Below are positions 25,343 through 32,902 of a stretch of DNA of 64,000 nucleotides, in pieces. Below the pieces are notes generated by a model that worked only from the letters and a program-made list of their open reading frames with translations, was not told the origin of the DNA and searched no databases. The position numbers and the translations under genes are program-made. Position 1 is the first letter of the stretch, and the number at the start of each line of letters is the position of its first letter. The DNA lies in the NCBI GenBank assembly GCA_019873645.1, contig JAIOAX010000007.1, forward strand, positions 90,944 to 154,943, in the 5' to 3' direction. This stretch comes from Chloroflexota bacterium (GTDB lineage Bacteria > Chloroflexota > Anaerolineae > B4-G1 > SLSP01).

Positions 25343-26935
25343 TTTGCGCTGCGTTTGTGCAAGTTCTACGCTCAGCCGGGCGTTTTCCAGGGCGATGGTG
25401 GCCTGCCAGGCGAAAACGGCCGCAAAGTTCACTTCTTCTTCGGTGAAGGGGGTGTAGGTTTCGCGCGCCAGGGAGAGCATCCCGATCACCGTGTCCTCGT
25501 GGATGAGCGGTATGCCGACCCAACTGCGCGCCGGCAGCAGGTCTTTCAGGTGAAACCAGTCCGCGCGGCGCAACGCATCGTCCAGGACTAAGGGGCGTTG
25601 CGTGCGGCGAATCTCGTCATAGACATCCCCGGCCCGGATTGGTACCCGCCAGTGGAAGACAGTCTTGTGGCCAGGGAAGCCGCGCATGGCGGCCAGCTCC
25701 AGCAGGGTATCGTTTTGCAGCATAATCGAGCCGCGATCATAAGCGATTACATGGGCGAGTTGCTGCAGGATCATATCGAGGACGGCTTGAGTTTCCAGCG
25801 GACGCGCCAGCGCCCGCCCCACGTGGTGGAGTGTCTCCAAGAGCTGGCGGCGTTCTTTTTCTTTTTGTCTCAGCAAGAAATTTTGTATTGCCATGGCAAT
25901 GTGATCCGCCAGCAATTGCATCGCGGTCACGTCTTCTTCGTGGAAAGCATAGAGTTGATTGCTCTGAGTATCGAGCACGCCGAGCAGCCGTTCCCCCACT
26001 TGCAGGGGCAAAGTCAGTTCGGCGCGAGTGTCGGGCAACAGGTCCCACATCACAAACCGTGGATCCCGCGCCGTATCGGTGGCATAGGCCATGCGGCGAT
26101 TTTGCGCCACCCAACCGATAATTCCCCGTCCGACCTTCACCCGTGCGCCGGCCTGTGTAGCCGCACGCCCGGCGCTGCCGGTACCCGCGCGGGATACCAG
26201 TTCCCCGCTTTTCTCGTCCATCAGAAAGAGGCCGACGTAAGTGCACTGATAGCGCGCGCCGATAATCTCGGTCACATGCTGTAGCATGGAATCCAGGTCG
26301 GTGCTGGTGTTCAGGCGCGCAGCGATAGCCCGGCTGGCTTCCAGGTGGGCACTGTGTCGGCGGTTGGCCGCCTGTTGGGCCTGACATTGGAGGTGCAGAC
26401 GGGCTTCCCGGATGCAGGCGGCCCGGTAAACGCTGTGAATGGCTGCCGCGACGCTGATGGTCAGGACAATGCCCAGGCCGGCATCGAGTGAACTCACTGG
26501 CGTTGTAAAGCCCTGTGGCGCGGCGAGCCACCCGGCGATGATCAGACCCATCAACACTACAAACCAGGTTGTATTGAGCAACAGCAATCCCGCGCCCGCG
26601 CTGAGGAGCAACAGGAGGAAGGTGGCGCGCGGGTCGCCGGCCGTATAGAGGGGGTGAAGGCAGTTCAACAGCCCCAGGACCAGCAGTGCGGCCATAGCAG
26701 CGGGGGCGTTGCGGGTCGAAAGTGTCCACAGACTCAGGGCGACCAGCATCGCCAGCGACAACAGGGCGGAGACGAGCAACAAGCCGAGGGAGAACGGGAC
26801 GCGCGTTTGAACTGGCGCCAGGAAATGATAGACAATACCGATCAGGTAATAGAGACCGGATGCCACGGCTACGCGGGGCAAAGCGGCCAATGTCTGCGCG
26901 TCCAGGTGAGCCTGGATTTCTGCCTTAGACGCCAT
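25313..26935 (-). CDS. Membrane sensor protein with two GAF domains, no output domain
   Basis: The ORF extends to 27004, but this overlaps cdd and passes through a dispersed repeat; the ATG at 26935 gives MASKAEIQAH and 540 residues. Earlier starts at 26977 or 27004 are possible. Residues about 20-190 carry five or six hydrophobic helices, then a coiled linker, a first GAF domain (about 215-360, ending MQLLADHIAMAIQN), a second helical linker and a second GAF domain (about 390-520, with GSIMLQ and VGIPLIHEDTVIGMLSL). It ends in a coiled coil at KLEALEK. There is no histidine kinase, GGDEF, phosphatase or HTH domain, so it must signal through a partner or be a truncated sensor. It is convergent with the preceding surface-protein gene. 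Confidence 0.85.
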   Translation of the reverse strand: MASKAEIQAHLDAQTLAALPRVAVASGLYYLIGIVYHFLAPVQTRVPFSLGLLLVSALLSLAMLVALSLWTLSTRNAPAAMAALLVLGLLNCLHPLYTAGDPRATFLLLLLSAGAGLLLLNTTWFVVLMGLIIAGWLAAPQGFTTPVSSLDAGLGIVLTISVAAAIHSVYRAACIREARLHLQCQAQQAANRRHSAHLEASRAIAARLNTSTDLDSMLQHVTEIIGARYQCTYVGLFLMDEKSGELVSRAGTGSAGRAATQAGARVKVGRGIIGWVAQNRRMAYATDTARDPRFVMWDLLPDTRAELTLPLQVGERLLGVLDTQSNQLYAFHEEDVTAMQLLADHIAMAIQNFLLRQKEKERRQLLETLHHVGRALARPLETQAVLDMILQQLAHVIAYDRGSIMLQNDTLLELAAMRGFPGHKTVFHWRVPIRAGDVYDEIRRTQRPLVLDDALRRADWFHLKDLLPARSWVGIPLIHEDTVIGMLSLARETYTPFTEEEVNFAAVFAWQATIALENARLSVELAQTQRKLEALEKTQD

Positions 26936-26969
26936 GTGGAGTTGCAAATTCGGGGAAATCGCTCCAGAT

Positions 26970-27413
26970 TCATTCATTCCATTCGTTTTTGTTCGTGGTT
27001 GCATTCGTGGTCAGATCGGCGGCCGAAAAACCGTCGGGCAAGAGTTCGGCCAGGGTGCGTTGGCGATAGTTGCCGTCGCTGCGCCCGATAAACACCGGCA
27101 TCTCCGGTGCGCCGAATTCCTGCATCACCTGGCGACATGAGCCGCATGGCGTCCCCCCGTTGGGGGTGACGACGGCGACGGCGCGGATGTGACGCGCCCC
27201 CTCAGAAATCGCCTTGAGAATGGCGACCCGCTCGGCGCACATCGTCAGCGGATAGACGGCATTTTCGACATTACAGCCGGTGTGCACGCGCCCGTCTTCG
27301 GTCAACACTGCGGCGCCCACAGGGTAATGAGAGTAGGGCGCGTAAGCACGTTGCTGGGCTTCTATGGCCTGTTTCACGAGTTGTGCCGCATCAATGCTTG
27401 GAAATTCGGTCAT
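26970..27413 (-). CDS. cdd: Cytidine deaminase
   Basis: A 147-residue homotetramer-type cytidine deaminase that hydrolyses cytidine and deoxycytidine to uridine forms in pyrimidine salvage. Zinc ligands C59, C90 and C93 and catalytic proton shuttle E61 are in TMCAERVAI and PCGSCRQV; the substrate-binding CNVENA is present. The core family fold ends near GFSAADL; the last 13 residues (TTNATTNKNEWNE) are unusual and are encoded by a dispersed ACCACGAATG-type repeat that has run into the 3' end. It lies downstream of glmU on the same strand, separated by a repeat-containing gap of 84 bases. Confidence 0.95.
   Translation of the reverse strand: MTEFPSIDAAQLVKQAIEAQQRAYAPYSHYPVGAAVLTEDGRVHTGCNVENAVYPLTMCAERVAILKAISEGARHIRAVAVVTPNGGTPCGSCRQVMQEFGAPEMPVFIGRSDGNYRQRTLAELLPDGFSAADLTTNATTNKNEWNE
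26971..27011. repeat. Dispersed ACCACGAATG-type repeat overlapping the cdd 3' end
   Basis: On the minus strand ACCACGAATGCAACCACGAACAAAAACGAATGG shows the iterated ACCACGAA/ACGAATGG pattern of a common intergenic repeat. Here it codes for the cdd tail and lies just before the GAF gene start. Confidence 0.5.
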
Positions 27414-27430
27414 GCTTCTCCGTAACTACT

Positions 27431-27475
27431 GTAAGAATCTTTGCGTCTTAGCGACTGTGTGCCTTTGCGTTCCCA
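27431..27475. repeat. TTTGCGT-type dispersed repeat between glmU and cdd
   Basis: AATCTTTGCGTCTTAGCGACTGTGTGCCTTTGCGTTCC shares the CTTTGCGTCT core with the right arm of the MITE-like element at 2575-2743 and appears to be a fragment of the same repeat family. Confidence 0.45.
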
Positions 27476-27497
27476 TGTTCCTGTGGGCGCAACTCGA

Positions 27498-28766
27498 TCA
27501 TGGCTCAGGCGTCTGTTGACTTTCATCGAGCTGCTTGCGGACCCGCGCCGGTACGCCGTAGACCACCGTGCGCGGCGGAACATCGTGCGTCACCACCGAA
27601 CCGGCGCCCGTCTTGGCCCCTGCGCCGATATGCAGCGGCGCGACCAGCAAAGAATCCGAGCCGATGAAGACATCCGCCTCGATTACGGTGGGGTGCTTGC
27701 GCTCTCCGTCAAAGTTGCACGTGATCGTTCCCGCGCCGATGTTCACATTCTCGCCCACCTGCGCGTCGCCCAGGTAGCTGAAATGCCCCATCTTGGCGTT
27801 AGGGCCGAGCGTGCTGTTTTTCAGCTCCCCAAAGTTGCCGACGTGCGCTCCGCGACATACCCGCGCGCCCTTGCGCAGGTGGCTGAATGGCCCGATGTTG
27901 CTGTCTGCTTCCATCGCCGCGTATTCCAACACCGAAGCCAGAACCACACAGCGATCGCCGATGGTACAACTTTCGATAAGGCTGTTTGGCCCGATCGTAC
28001 ATGCTGTGCCAATCGTGGTGCTGCCGCGCAAGTGTGTGTTGGGGTGGATGACGGTATCCTGTCCGATGGTCACATCCGGGCCGATGTAAGTGCTGGCCGG
28101 ATCAACGAGGGTGACGCCGGCCAACATCCAGCGTTCGTTGATGCGCTTTCGCAGAGCGGCCTCGGCTTGCGCTAGATCCGCACGCGTATTGATGTCTATG
28201 ACTTCTGTGGGATCGGCAACGGCAAATGTTTGTACGGCCTTACCTGCTTGGGAAGCCAGTGCGATGACTGAACTGAGCGTGTATTCACCGGTGCGCGGGT
28301 TGGGTTCGAGCTGTTCCAGGAACGGCCACAACGCCGTCGCTTCAAAAACGGCCGCATCGGCGCGCTTCTCGCCACAGATGAGCAGCGTGACGGCTGCTTG
28401 CTGTTGGGTATGCTGTTCCACCAGCCGACGCAGCGTATCGGCCTGCACGAGCGGCATATCGGCGGACAGAATCAACACAGATTCGGCTTCACCCTCAAGC
28501 TGCGTGCGGGCCTGAGCTACGGCGTGGGCAGCGCCCAATGCTTCCGGCTGGACGACATAGCGGACGCGCTCGCCGCCCCAGGCGCGGATGGCGTCTGCGT
28601 TTTCCGACGCTACGACGATGACCGGCGGCGTTGTGGCAAGCGGTAAGGCGGCTTCTACGGTGTATGCCAGCATTGGACGCTCGCCTAACGGATGAAGCAC
28701 TTTGGAAGTCCGCGAGACAAAGCGCGTGCTCTTTCCTGCGGCTAGAATCACAACGGCCAGACTCAT
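27498..28766 (-). CDS. glmU: Bifunctional GlmU: GlcN-1-P acetyltransferase / GlcNAc-1-P uridylyltransferase
   Basis: The start is the ATG at 28766 directly after AAAAGGAGGCATT; the track start at 28823 is upstream of this site. The 422 residues comprise an N-terminal nucleotidyltransferase domain with LAAGKSTRF near residue 9, and a C-terminal left-handed beta-helix acyltransferase domain (from about residue 225) with RGAHVGNFGELKNS, MGHFSYLGD (catalytic His) and GAGTITCNFDGERKH. It makes UDP-GlcNAc from GlcN-1-P, acetyl-CoA and UTP, the precursor for peptidoglycan and the surface glycans encoded further right. It is slightly shorter than E. coli GlmU (456). A -35/-10 promoter is visible upstream. 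Confidence 0.93.
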   Translation of the reverse strand: MSLAVVILAAGKSTRFVSRTSKVLHPLGERPMLAYTVEAALPLATTPPVIVVASENADAIRAWGGERVRYVVQPEALGAAHAVAQARTQLEGEAESVLILSADMPLVQADTLRRLVEQHTQQQAAVTLLICGEKRADAAVFEATALWPFLEQLEPNPRTGEYTLSSVIALASQAGKAVQTFAVADPTEVIDINTRADLAQAEAALRKRINERWMLAGVTLVDPASTYIGPDVTIGQDTVIHPNTHLRGSTTIGTACTIGPNSLIESCTIGDRCVVLASVLEYAAMEADSNIGPFSHLRKGARVCRGAHVGNFGELKNSTLGPNAKMGHFSYLGDAQVGENVNIGAGTITCNFDGERKHPTVIEADVFIGSDSLLVAPLHIGAGAKTGAGSVVTHDVPPRTVVYGVPARVRKQLDESQQTPEP

Positions 28767-28837
28767 AATGCCTCCTTTTCGTTGGAACGTTGGTATGTTT
28801 GTACGGTTGGAATAGGTCAACACGCCGACGCTTTTTC

Positions 28838-28865
28838 ATTATAGCATGCCGGAAATGCAAAGCAA
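28838..28865 (-). promoter_or_regulatory. Sigma70-type promoter of glmU
   Basis: Read on the minus strand: TTGCTT, 16 bases, TATAAT (28838-28843), about 70 bases before the glmU start. The -10 box is perfect and the -35 box has four of six consensus bases. Confidence 0.5.
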
Positions 28866-28920
28866 CCTCTCTCTTCTCGGGTGCATTTCAGAATAAGGGT
28901 GATTTATCAGATACGGCGAC

Positions 28921-29003
28921 CAGACGCTGCTCAGGCCGGTCTCCAGACCGCGCCTGCGCAGCGTCTGATCCCGTAGTGGCACGGTCAGAGACCGGCCACA
29001 GCA
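28921..29003. repeat. Nested palindrome with GGTCTCCAGACC hairpin
   Basis: CAGACGCTGC (28921) pairs with GCAGCGTCTG (28958-28967) around an inner perfect hairpin GGTCT-CC-AGACC; GGCCGGTCTC then pairs alternatively with GAGACCGGCC at 28989-28998. The right part is the second copy of the dispersed element seen at 23473-23515. Confidence 0.6.
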
Positions 29004-29061
29004 AGATTTGCCCCGAAGTTGAAATCCCCCCTCTTCTCCCATCCCCTCTCCATCTCTCTCC

Positions 29062-29092
29062 CCGTCTTCCGTCTGCTGTCTACCGTCTACTG
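29062..29092. repeat. CCGTCTA heptad tract
   Basis: Four tandem heptads CCGTCTT, CCGTCTG, CTGTCTA, CCGTCTA. The same heptad is repeated five times inside the DUF2723 coding sequence at 36947-36981. Confidence 0.75.
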
Positions 29093-29264
29093 CCTTTTGC
29101 TATCCCCTCTCTTTCAAGTATAATCGCCGTATGGAGGGACTATTCCGAAGATGATCAGCAGATTAAGCAGATCGAGCAGATTTATGCGCCAATTGAAAGC
29201 TAATCCGTTCAAATCCGTTTAATCCGTTGACATACATTTGCCTCCCTGGTGAAAAGTGTAGCTT

Positions 29265-30815
29265 ATGACGTCTGCTGTGATTTGGTCGGATATGTTAGTT
29301 GAAGCCTTACCCGGTTCGACGCGCCTGCGGGTGTGTGGACGCAGCATGCTGCCGACCTTGCAGCCGGGCGATGAAGTGCTGGTTGAACCGACGACGGCGG
29401 ACGCGCTTGCACCGGGGGATTGGGTGGCGCTCCACGGCGGCTTCCTGCACCGTTACCTGGGACGGCGCGGCGGCTTCATCGTGACCAAAGGCGATGGACA
29501 TAAGGCTCTCGATCCTCTCTGGTCCCCTGACGCCGTTTTAGGGCGCGTCACCGAAGCCTGGCGTGATGGACGCTGTTTTTACCGCCGCACGCCGGGACAA
29601 CTGCGGCGCGAGCGGCTTCTGGCGGTCGGCCATCGTGTCTTCGGCGACGTTTGGGGCATGCTGCGGCGCGTCAAGGCGTTGTTCCTGGCCTTACTTTTGC
29701 TGGTACTCGTGATCCCGTATGTGCGAGCCGCCGTTGACCTCACCAATTTTACTGCCGAGTCCGGCGCGGACTCTATCACTTTGAGATGGGAAACTGCCAG
29801 TGAGACGGACAATCTGGGATTCTACATCAGACGCAGCCTTTCTAAGTACGGAGAATACGTCAGAATTTCTGATTTCATTCCTTCGCTAGATGAGGGCGCG
29901 GGCGCGCACTATGAGTATGTGGATACCGATGTGACGCCGGGCGTCACTTATTACTATAAGGTGGAAGATGTACCGGCAAGCGGCGCTACGGGCAAATTTA
30001 GCGATCCGGCCTGGGCGACCGTCCCATTGAATCCCACCGCTACCCCCACACCCACGCCGACCCCGACCGTGACGCCAACCCCCACCGTGACGCCCACGCC
30101 GTCGCCGACCTCTTCGACGCCGACGCTCACCCCTACGGCGACCATCACGCCGACGCTGCAACCTACCGTGACCCCCGATCCGAATGTCCGCTTTTGGGCC
30201 GAGAAAACGGATTTGATCGCCGGCGAATGTACCACTGTGCGCTGGCAGACGGCCAACATTCGCGCCGTTTTCTTCGATAATATCGGCGTGGCCGGCGACG
30301 GGGCGCGCACTTTTTGCCCGTGCGTCAATGAAACACACACGCTGACCGTAAAATATCTGGACGGCGCAACCCGGGATTTCACCGTCGTCTTGAGTGTCAG
30401 TGGAGTGTGCGCGACACCGCTTCCGGGAGCGCCTACCTGGACGCCCACGCTGCGTCCCTTACCCCCTGTTGAGTTGCCCGCGACTGCCACGGCCACACCC
30501 ATCCCTGGCGCGACGCCTCGCCCGCCGGCGATAGCGACATTGCCGCCGACCGCTACGCCGACGCCTACGTCTGCGCCTGTATTGCCCGGCTCGCCGACGC
30601 CTTCTCCGTCGCCGACGCCCTGGCATACCCCGGCTTCCCCACTCCAATCACCTATCCCACCGTCCGCGACGGTCGCCAGGCACGTCCTTGTGGAAGGCGA
30701 TTCATATACCGTAAGCGCTGACCGGGTGCTTTCCGTCTGGCTGCTGCTTGTCGGCAGTATCATCGGCCTGGGCTTCATCGGCGCGGGCCTGTGGATGTGG
30801 AAACGGCAATCGTGA
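29265..30815 (+). CDS. S26-like (Ser-His type) peptidase domain fused to a secreted FN3/Thr-Pro-rich protein
   Basis: A 516-residue protein. Residues 1-125 form a signal-peptidase-I-like S26 domain with CGRSMLPTLQPGD (predicted Ser27), FLHRY (His62) and TKGDGHKALDP. The His in place of the Lys of bacterial Lep is the pattern of SipW and ER/archaeal signal peptidases. There is no N-terminal membrane anchor. Residues 132-157 (MLRRVKALFLALLLLVLVIPYVRA) look like a complete signal peptide with cleavage site VRA-AV. An FN3-like module (about 160-250, WETASETDNLGFY), a long TPTPTP region broken by an Ig-like segment (about 305-380), and a C-terminal helix (SVWLLLVGSIIGLGFIGAGLWMW) follow. An ATG at 29658 could start a separate secreted form. 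It is the first gene of an operon with a C25 peptidase. Confidence 0.75.
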   Translation: MTSAVIWSDMLVEALPGSTRLRVCGRSMLPTLQPGDEVLVEPTTADALAPGDWVALHGGFLHRYLGRRGGFIVTKGDGHKALDPLWSPDAVLGRVTEAWRDGRCFYRRTPGQLRRERLLAVGHRVFGDVWGMLRRVKALFLALLLLVLVIPYVRAAVDLTNFTAESGADSITLRWETASETDNLGFYIRRSLSKYGEYVRISDFIPSLDEGAGAHYEYVDTDVTPGVTYYYKVEDVPASGATGKFSDPAWATVPLNPTATPTPTPTPTVTPTPTVTPTPSPTSSTPTLTPTATITPTLQPTVTPDPNVRFWAEKTDLIAGECTTVRWQTANIRAVFFDNIGVAGDGARTFCPCVNETHTLTVKYLDGATRDFTVVLSVSGVCATPLPGAPTWTPTLRPLPPVELPATATATPIPGATPRPPAIATLPPTATPTPTSAPVLPGSPTPSPSPTPWHTPASPLQSPIPPSATVARHVLVEGDSYTVSADRVLSVWLLLVGSIIGLGFIGAGLWMWKRQS

Positions 30816-32830
30816 AACGGCGACCGTGGCGTGGGCTTACGTGGCTGCTGTTGACGGCAGCGCTGGCATGTCGGCTGGCGCCTGCGCTACCGACTTCACC
30901 TGTTGATCCGCTTGGCGGCTGGACGTTGCTGGTGCGCGATGTCGGCCCCCGCTGGCTTGGCCCGGCCTGGTGGCGCGCTCAGGGCCTTGATTCCCCAAAA
31001 CTCGATCCTCAGCGGATGCGCTTAACGCGCGGCGCCGCAACGACGCCGGCTTTGTGGCTTCCCTCTGCCAATGGCCCCGGCTTGCTCTTCTATGGCGACG
31101 TTGAACCGGGACAGTTCGGGCCGGTCGGCAGCTACCAACTTGCGCTTGATACCGCCGGCGCTGCGATGGCGGCGGTCACGGCCGCTTCCCCAGTTTACTA
31201 TCAGAGCGTCACTACTGCGACGCTGTGGTTGGAGCAGGATAACACCTATCGTCCGACTGCGCCGCAGGGAGCAAACTGGCTCTGGACTTCCTTCAATACC
31301 GCTCCGGCCCTCACCCTGACGGTTTCTCTGACCGAGGCGCTCGCCGCGCCCATTACGCTGACCTTGCGCTTTTGGGGGCAAAGCAGTATGCCCCAAGCCC
31401 CCGATCATCATATCCGTGTCCTGTGGAACGGCGCGGTCGTGGATGAGCATTTCTGGGATGGCAACGCGGTCGAAGAGTGGACGGTCGTGGCCCCTGCGCC
31501 GCGTCATGGCGATAACATCTTGACGCTGGTTGCGCCCGGCGACACGGAAGCCCCTGTTGAGGTGACATGGCTGGACCGCGTCGCTGTGACGTGGCAGCGT
31601 ACATTAACTCACACTGATGGGTGGGAAACCTGGTTTGCCGGAGCGGAGCCGGCGGCCTGTTGGGACGGCGTCGAGGCAGAACGTGTAGCCATAGTGCTGG
31701 TAGGGCCGGATGGGACGGTGCATGGGGGGATGCTTGAGCCTGCCGCGGATGGGCGCGTGTGTGTTGAACAAAGCCGGGGCGAGCGCGGCTGGATCGGCGT
31801 GCCGGATGCTGCGCCTGCGCCTGATCTGGTGCGTCCGCGCGAAACCGTTGCTGAGACGACATTGTTGACGGCGGATTATTTGATCCTTGCGCCGCGCATT
31901 TTTCACACGACGCTTGCTCCTCTGATAGAAGCGCGGGCTGCCGAAGGGCTATCTGTGGCCCTGGCGACGCCGGAACAAATTTATGACACGTATGGCACCG
32001 GTGCGCCCGACGCGGAGGTCATCCGTAAAGCTGTGGTCTCGCTGCACGCGCGCGGACGGCTGCGTTATCTACTTTTGGTGGGCGATGTTTCGGCCAAACC
32101 GGGGACGCTATGGCAGAAAGATGTTGTGCTTGTGCCGACGGGGTGGGTGCGCACCGGCTTTGTGGGCGACACGCCTTCGGATCACGCGCTCGTGCTTGAT
32201 GACAGTGGCGCCCCGTTGATCGCCGTGGGCCGTTTCCCGGCTGCGAAGGTAGCCGAAGTTCGGGCGATGGTCGCCAAGACGCTGGCTTGGAAACCGACTG
32301 CGCGTCTGTTGCTGCTGCACGACGACGAGGCGGAATTTGTCTCCCTGACCGACGCGCTCGCCGAAATCTCTGCGCCTGACCTGCGTTTGGGGGACACCGA
32401 GGCCGACGTCCGTCGTGACCTGTTGCGCTGGCTGCGCGCTGCGCCGGGGACGCTGGTCTATGTGGGCCATGGCAGCATGCCCGTCCTGGGCGACGAGAAA
32501 TACCTTACCGTAGATGACGCCGGGGCGTGGGATGGCCCGACCATTGTGGTTGCGTGGACGTGTCTTGCGGCGAACTTCGCCCATCCGCTTCAAACGGGGC
32601 TTGCGGAAGCCTGGATGCGTCATCCCCAGGGCGTCGTTGCCTTTGTCGGCCCGACTGCCGAAACGACAACGGCTGATCAATCGGCGATGGCCCTGGCTTT
32701 CCAACGTGCGCTGCTCGGCGGTGATGCCATCGGCGAAGCGTTGCTGGCCGGCTGGCGCGCTGCGTCATCGAAAGAGGCAGAAATCAGCTTCGTACTGTTG
32801 GGCGACCCGGCCTTGCGTCCGACAAAATGA
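30812..32830 (+). CDS. C25 (gingipain-family) cysteine peptidase, exported
   Basis: The GTG at 30812 overlaps the upstream stop (GTGA) and begins a signal peptide (KRRPWRGLTWLLLTAALACRL), possibly a lipoprotein; the track start is seven codons earlier. The 672-residue protein has a beta-rich N-terminal half (about 60-340) and a C25 catalytic domain (about 350-670) with YLILAPRIF, RYLLLVGDVS, VYVGHGS (His553) and VAWTCLAANF (Cys584), then FVLLGDPALR. C25 includes gingipains and the PorU transpeptidase of Bacteroidota secretion systems, and uncharacterised members occur in Chloroflexota. It is translationally coupled to the S26-like fusion protein, so a joint role in processing surface proteins is plausible but unproven. 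It lacks the C-terminal sorting domain of gingipains. Confidence 0.85.
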   Translation: MKRRPWRGLTWLLLTAALACRLAPALPTSPVDPLGGWTLLVRDVGPRWLGPAWWRAQGLDSPKLDPQRMRLTRGAATTPALWLPSANGPGLLFYGDVEPGQFGPVGSYQLALDTAGAAMAAVTAASPVYYQSVTTATLWLEQDNTYRPTAPQGANWLWTSFNTAPALTLTVSLTEALAAPITLTLRFWGQSSMPQAPDHHIRVLWNGAVVDEHFWDGNAVEEWTVVAPAPRHGDNILTLVAPGDTEAPVEVTWLDRVAVTWQRTLTHTDGWETWFAGAEPAACWDGVEAERVAIVLVGPDGTVHGGMLEPAADGRVCVEQSRGERGWIGVPDAAPAPDLVRPRETVAETTLLTADYLILAPRIFHTTLAPLIEARAAEGLSVALATPEQIYDTYGTGAPDAEVIRKAVVSLHARGRLRYLLLVGDVSAKPGTLWQKDVVLVPTGWVRTGFVGDTPSDHALVLDDSGAPLIAVGRFPAAKVAEVRAMVAKTLAWKPTARLLLLHDDEAEFVSLTDALAEISAPDLRLGDTEADVRRDLLRWLRAAPGTLVYVGHGSMPVLGDEKYLTVDDAGAWDGPTIVVAWTCLAANFAHPLQTGLAEAWMRHPQGVVAFVGPTAETTTADQSAMALAFQRALLGGDAIGEALLAGWRAASSKEAEISFVLLGDPALRPTK

Positions 32831-32849
32831 AACTGCACCTAACCGCGAA

Positions 32850-32894
32850 TTTTCGCTGATTCTCTTTTCGCTGATTCTCTTTTCGCTGATTCTG
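32850..32894 (+). repeat. Three tandem 15-base repeats before a ribosome binding site
   Basis: TTTTCGCTGATTCTC is repeated three times without spacing (the last ends in G) and runs directly into the GGAGG of the next gene. Confidence 0.9.
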
Positions 32895-32902
32895 GAGGAT
32901 GA

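Larger units (their letters stand above)
28767..29264. other. Repeat-filled divergent gap between glmU and the peptidase operon
   Basis: About 500 bases with no credible gene. It holds GTTGGAACGTTGG-type repeats next to the glmU ribosome binding site (28780-28812), the glmU promoter, a large palindrome (28921-29003), a heptad tract (29062-29092), TATAAT at 29119-29124 with a poor -35, and an inverted AGCAGATTAAGCAGAT / AATCCGTTTAATCCG pair (29153-29230). TTGACA at 29227-29232 could be a -35 for the plus-strand operon but lacks a good -10. Confidence 0.5.

Noticed and set aside
29119-29124. TATAAT as a confident promoter of the peptidase operon
   Set aside because: The nearest -35 candidate (TTTTGC, 18-base spacing) is poor, and the same AGTATAAT..CCG string accompanies CCGTCTA heptads inside a coding sequence, so it may belong to the repeat.
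28790-29203. 137-codon plus-strand ORF between glmU and the peptidase operon
   Set aside because: It crosses the glmU promoter, a palindrome and heptad repeats; the translation has no fold-like pattern and no ribosome binding site.
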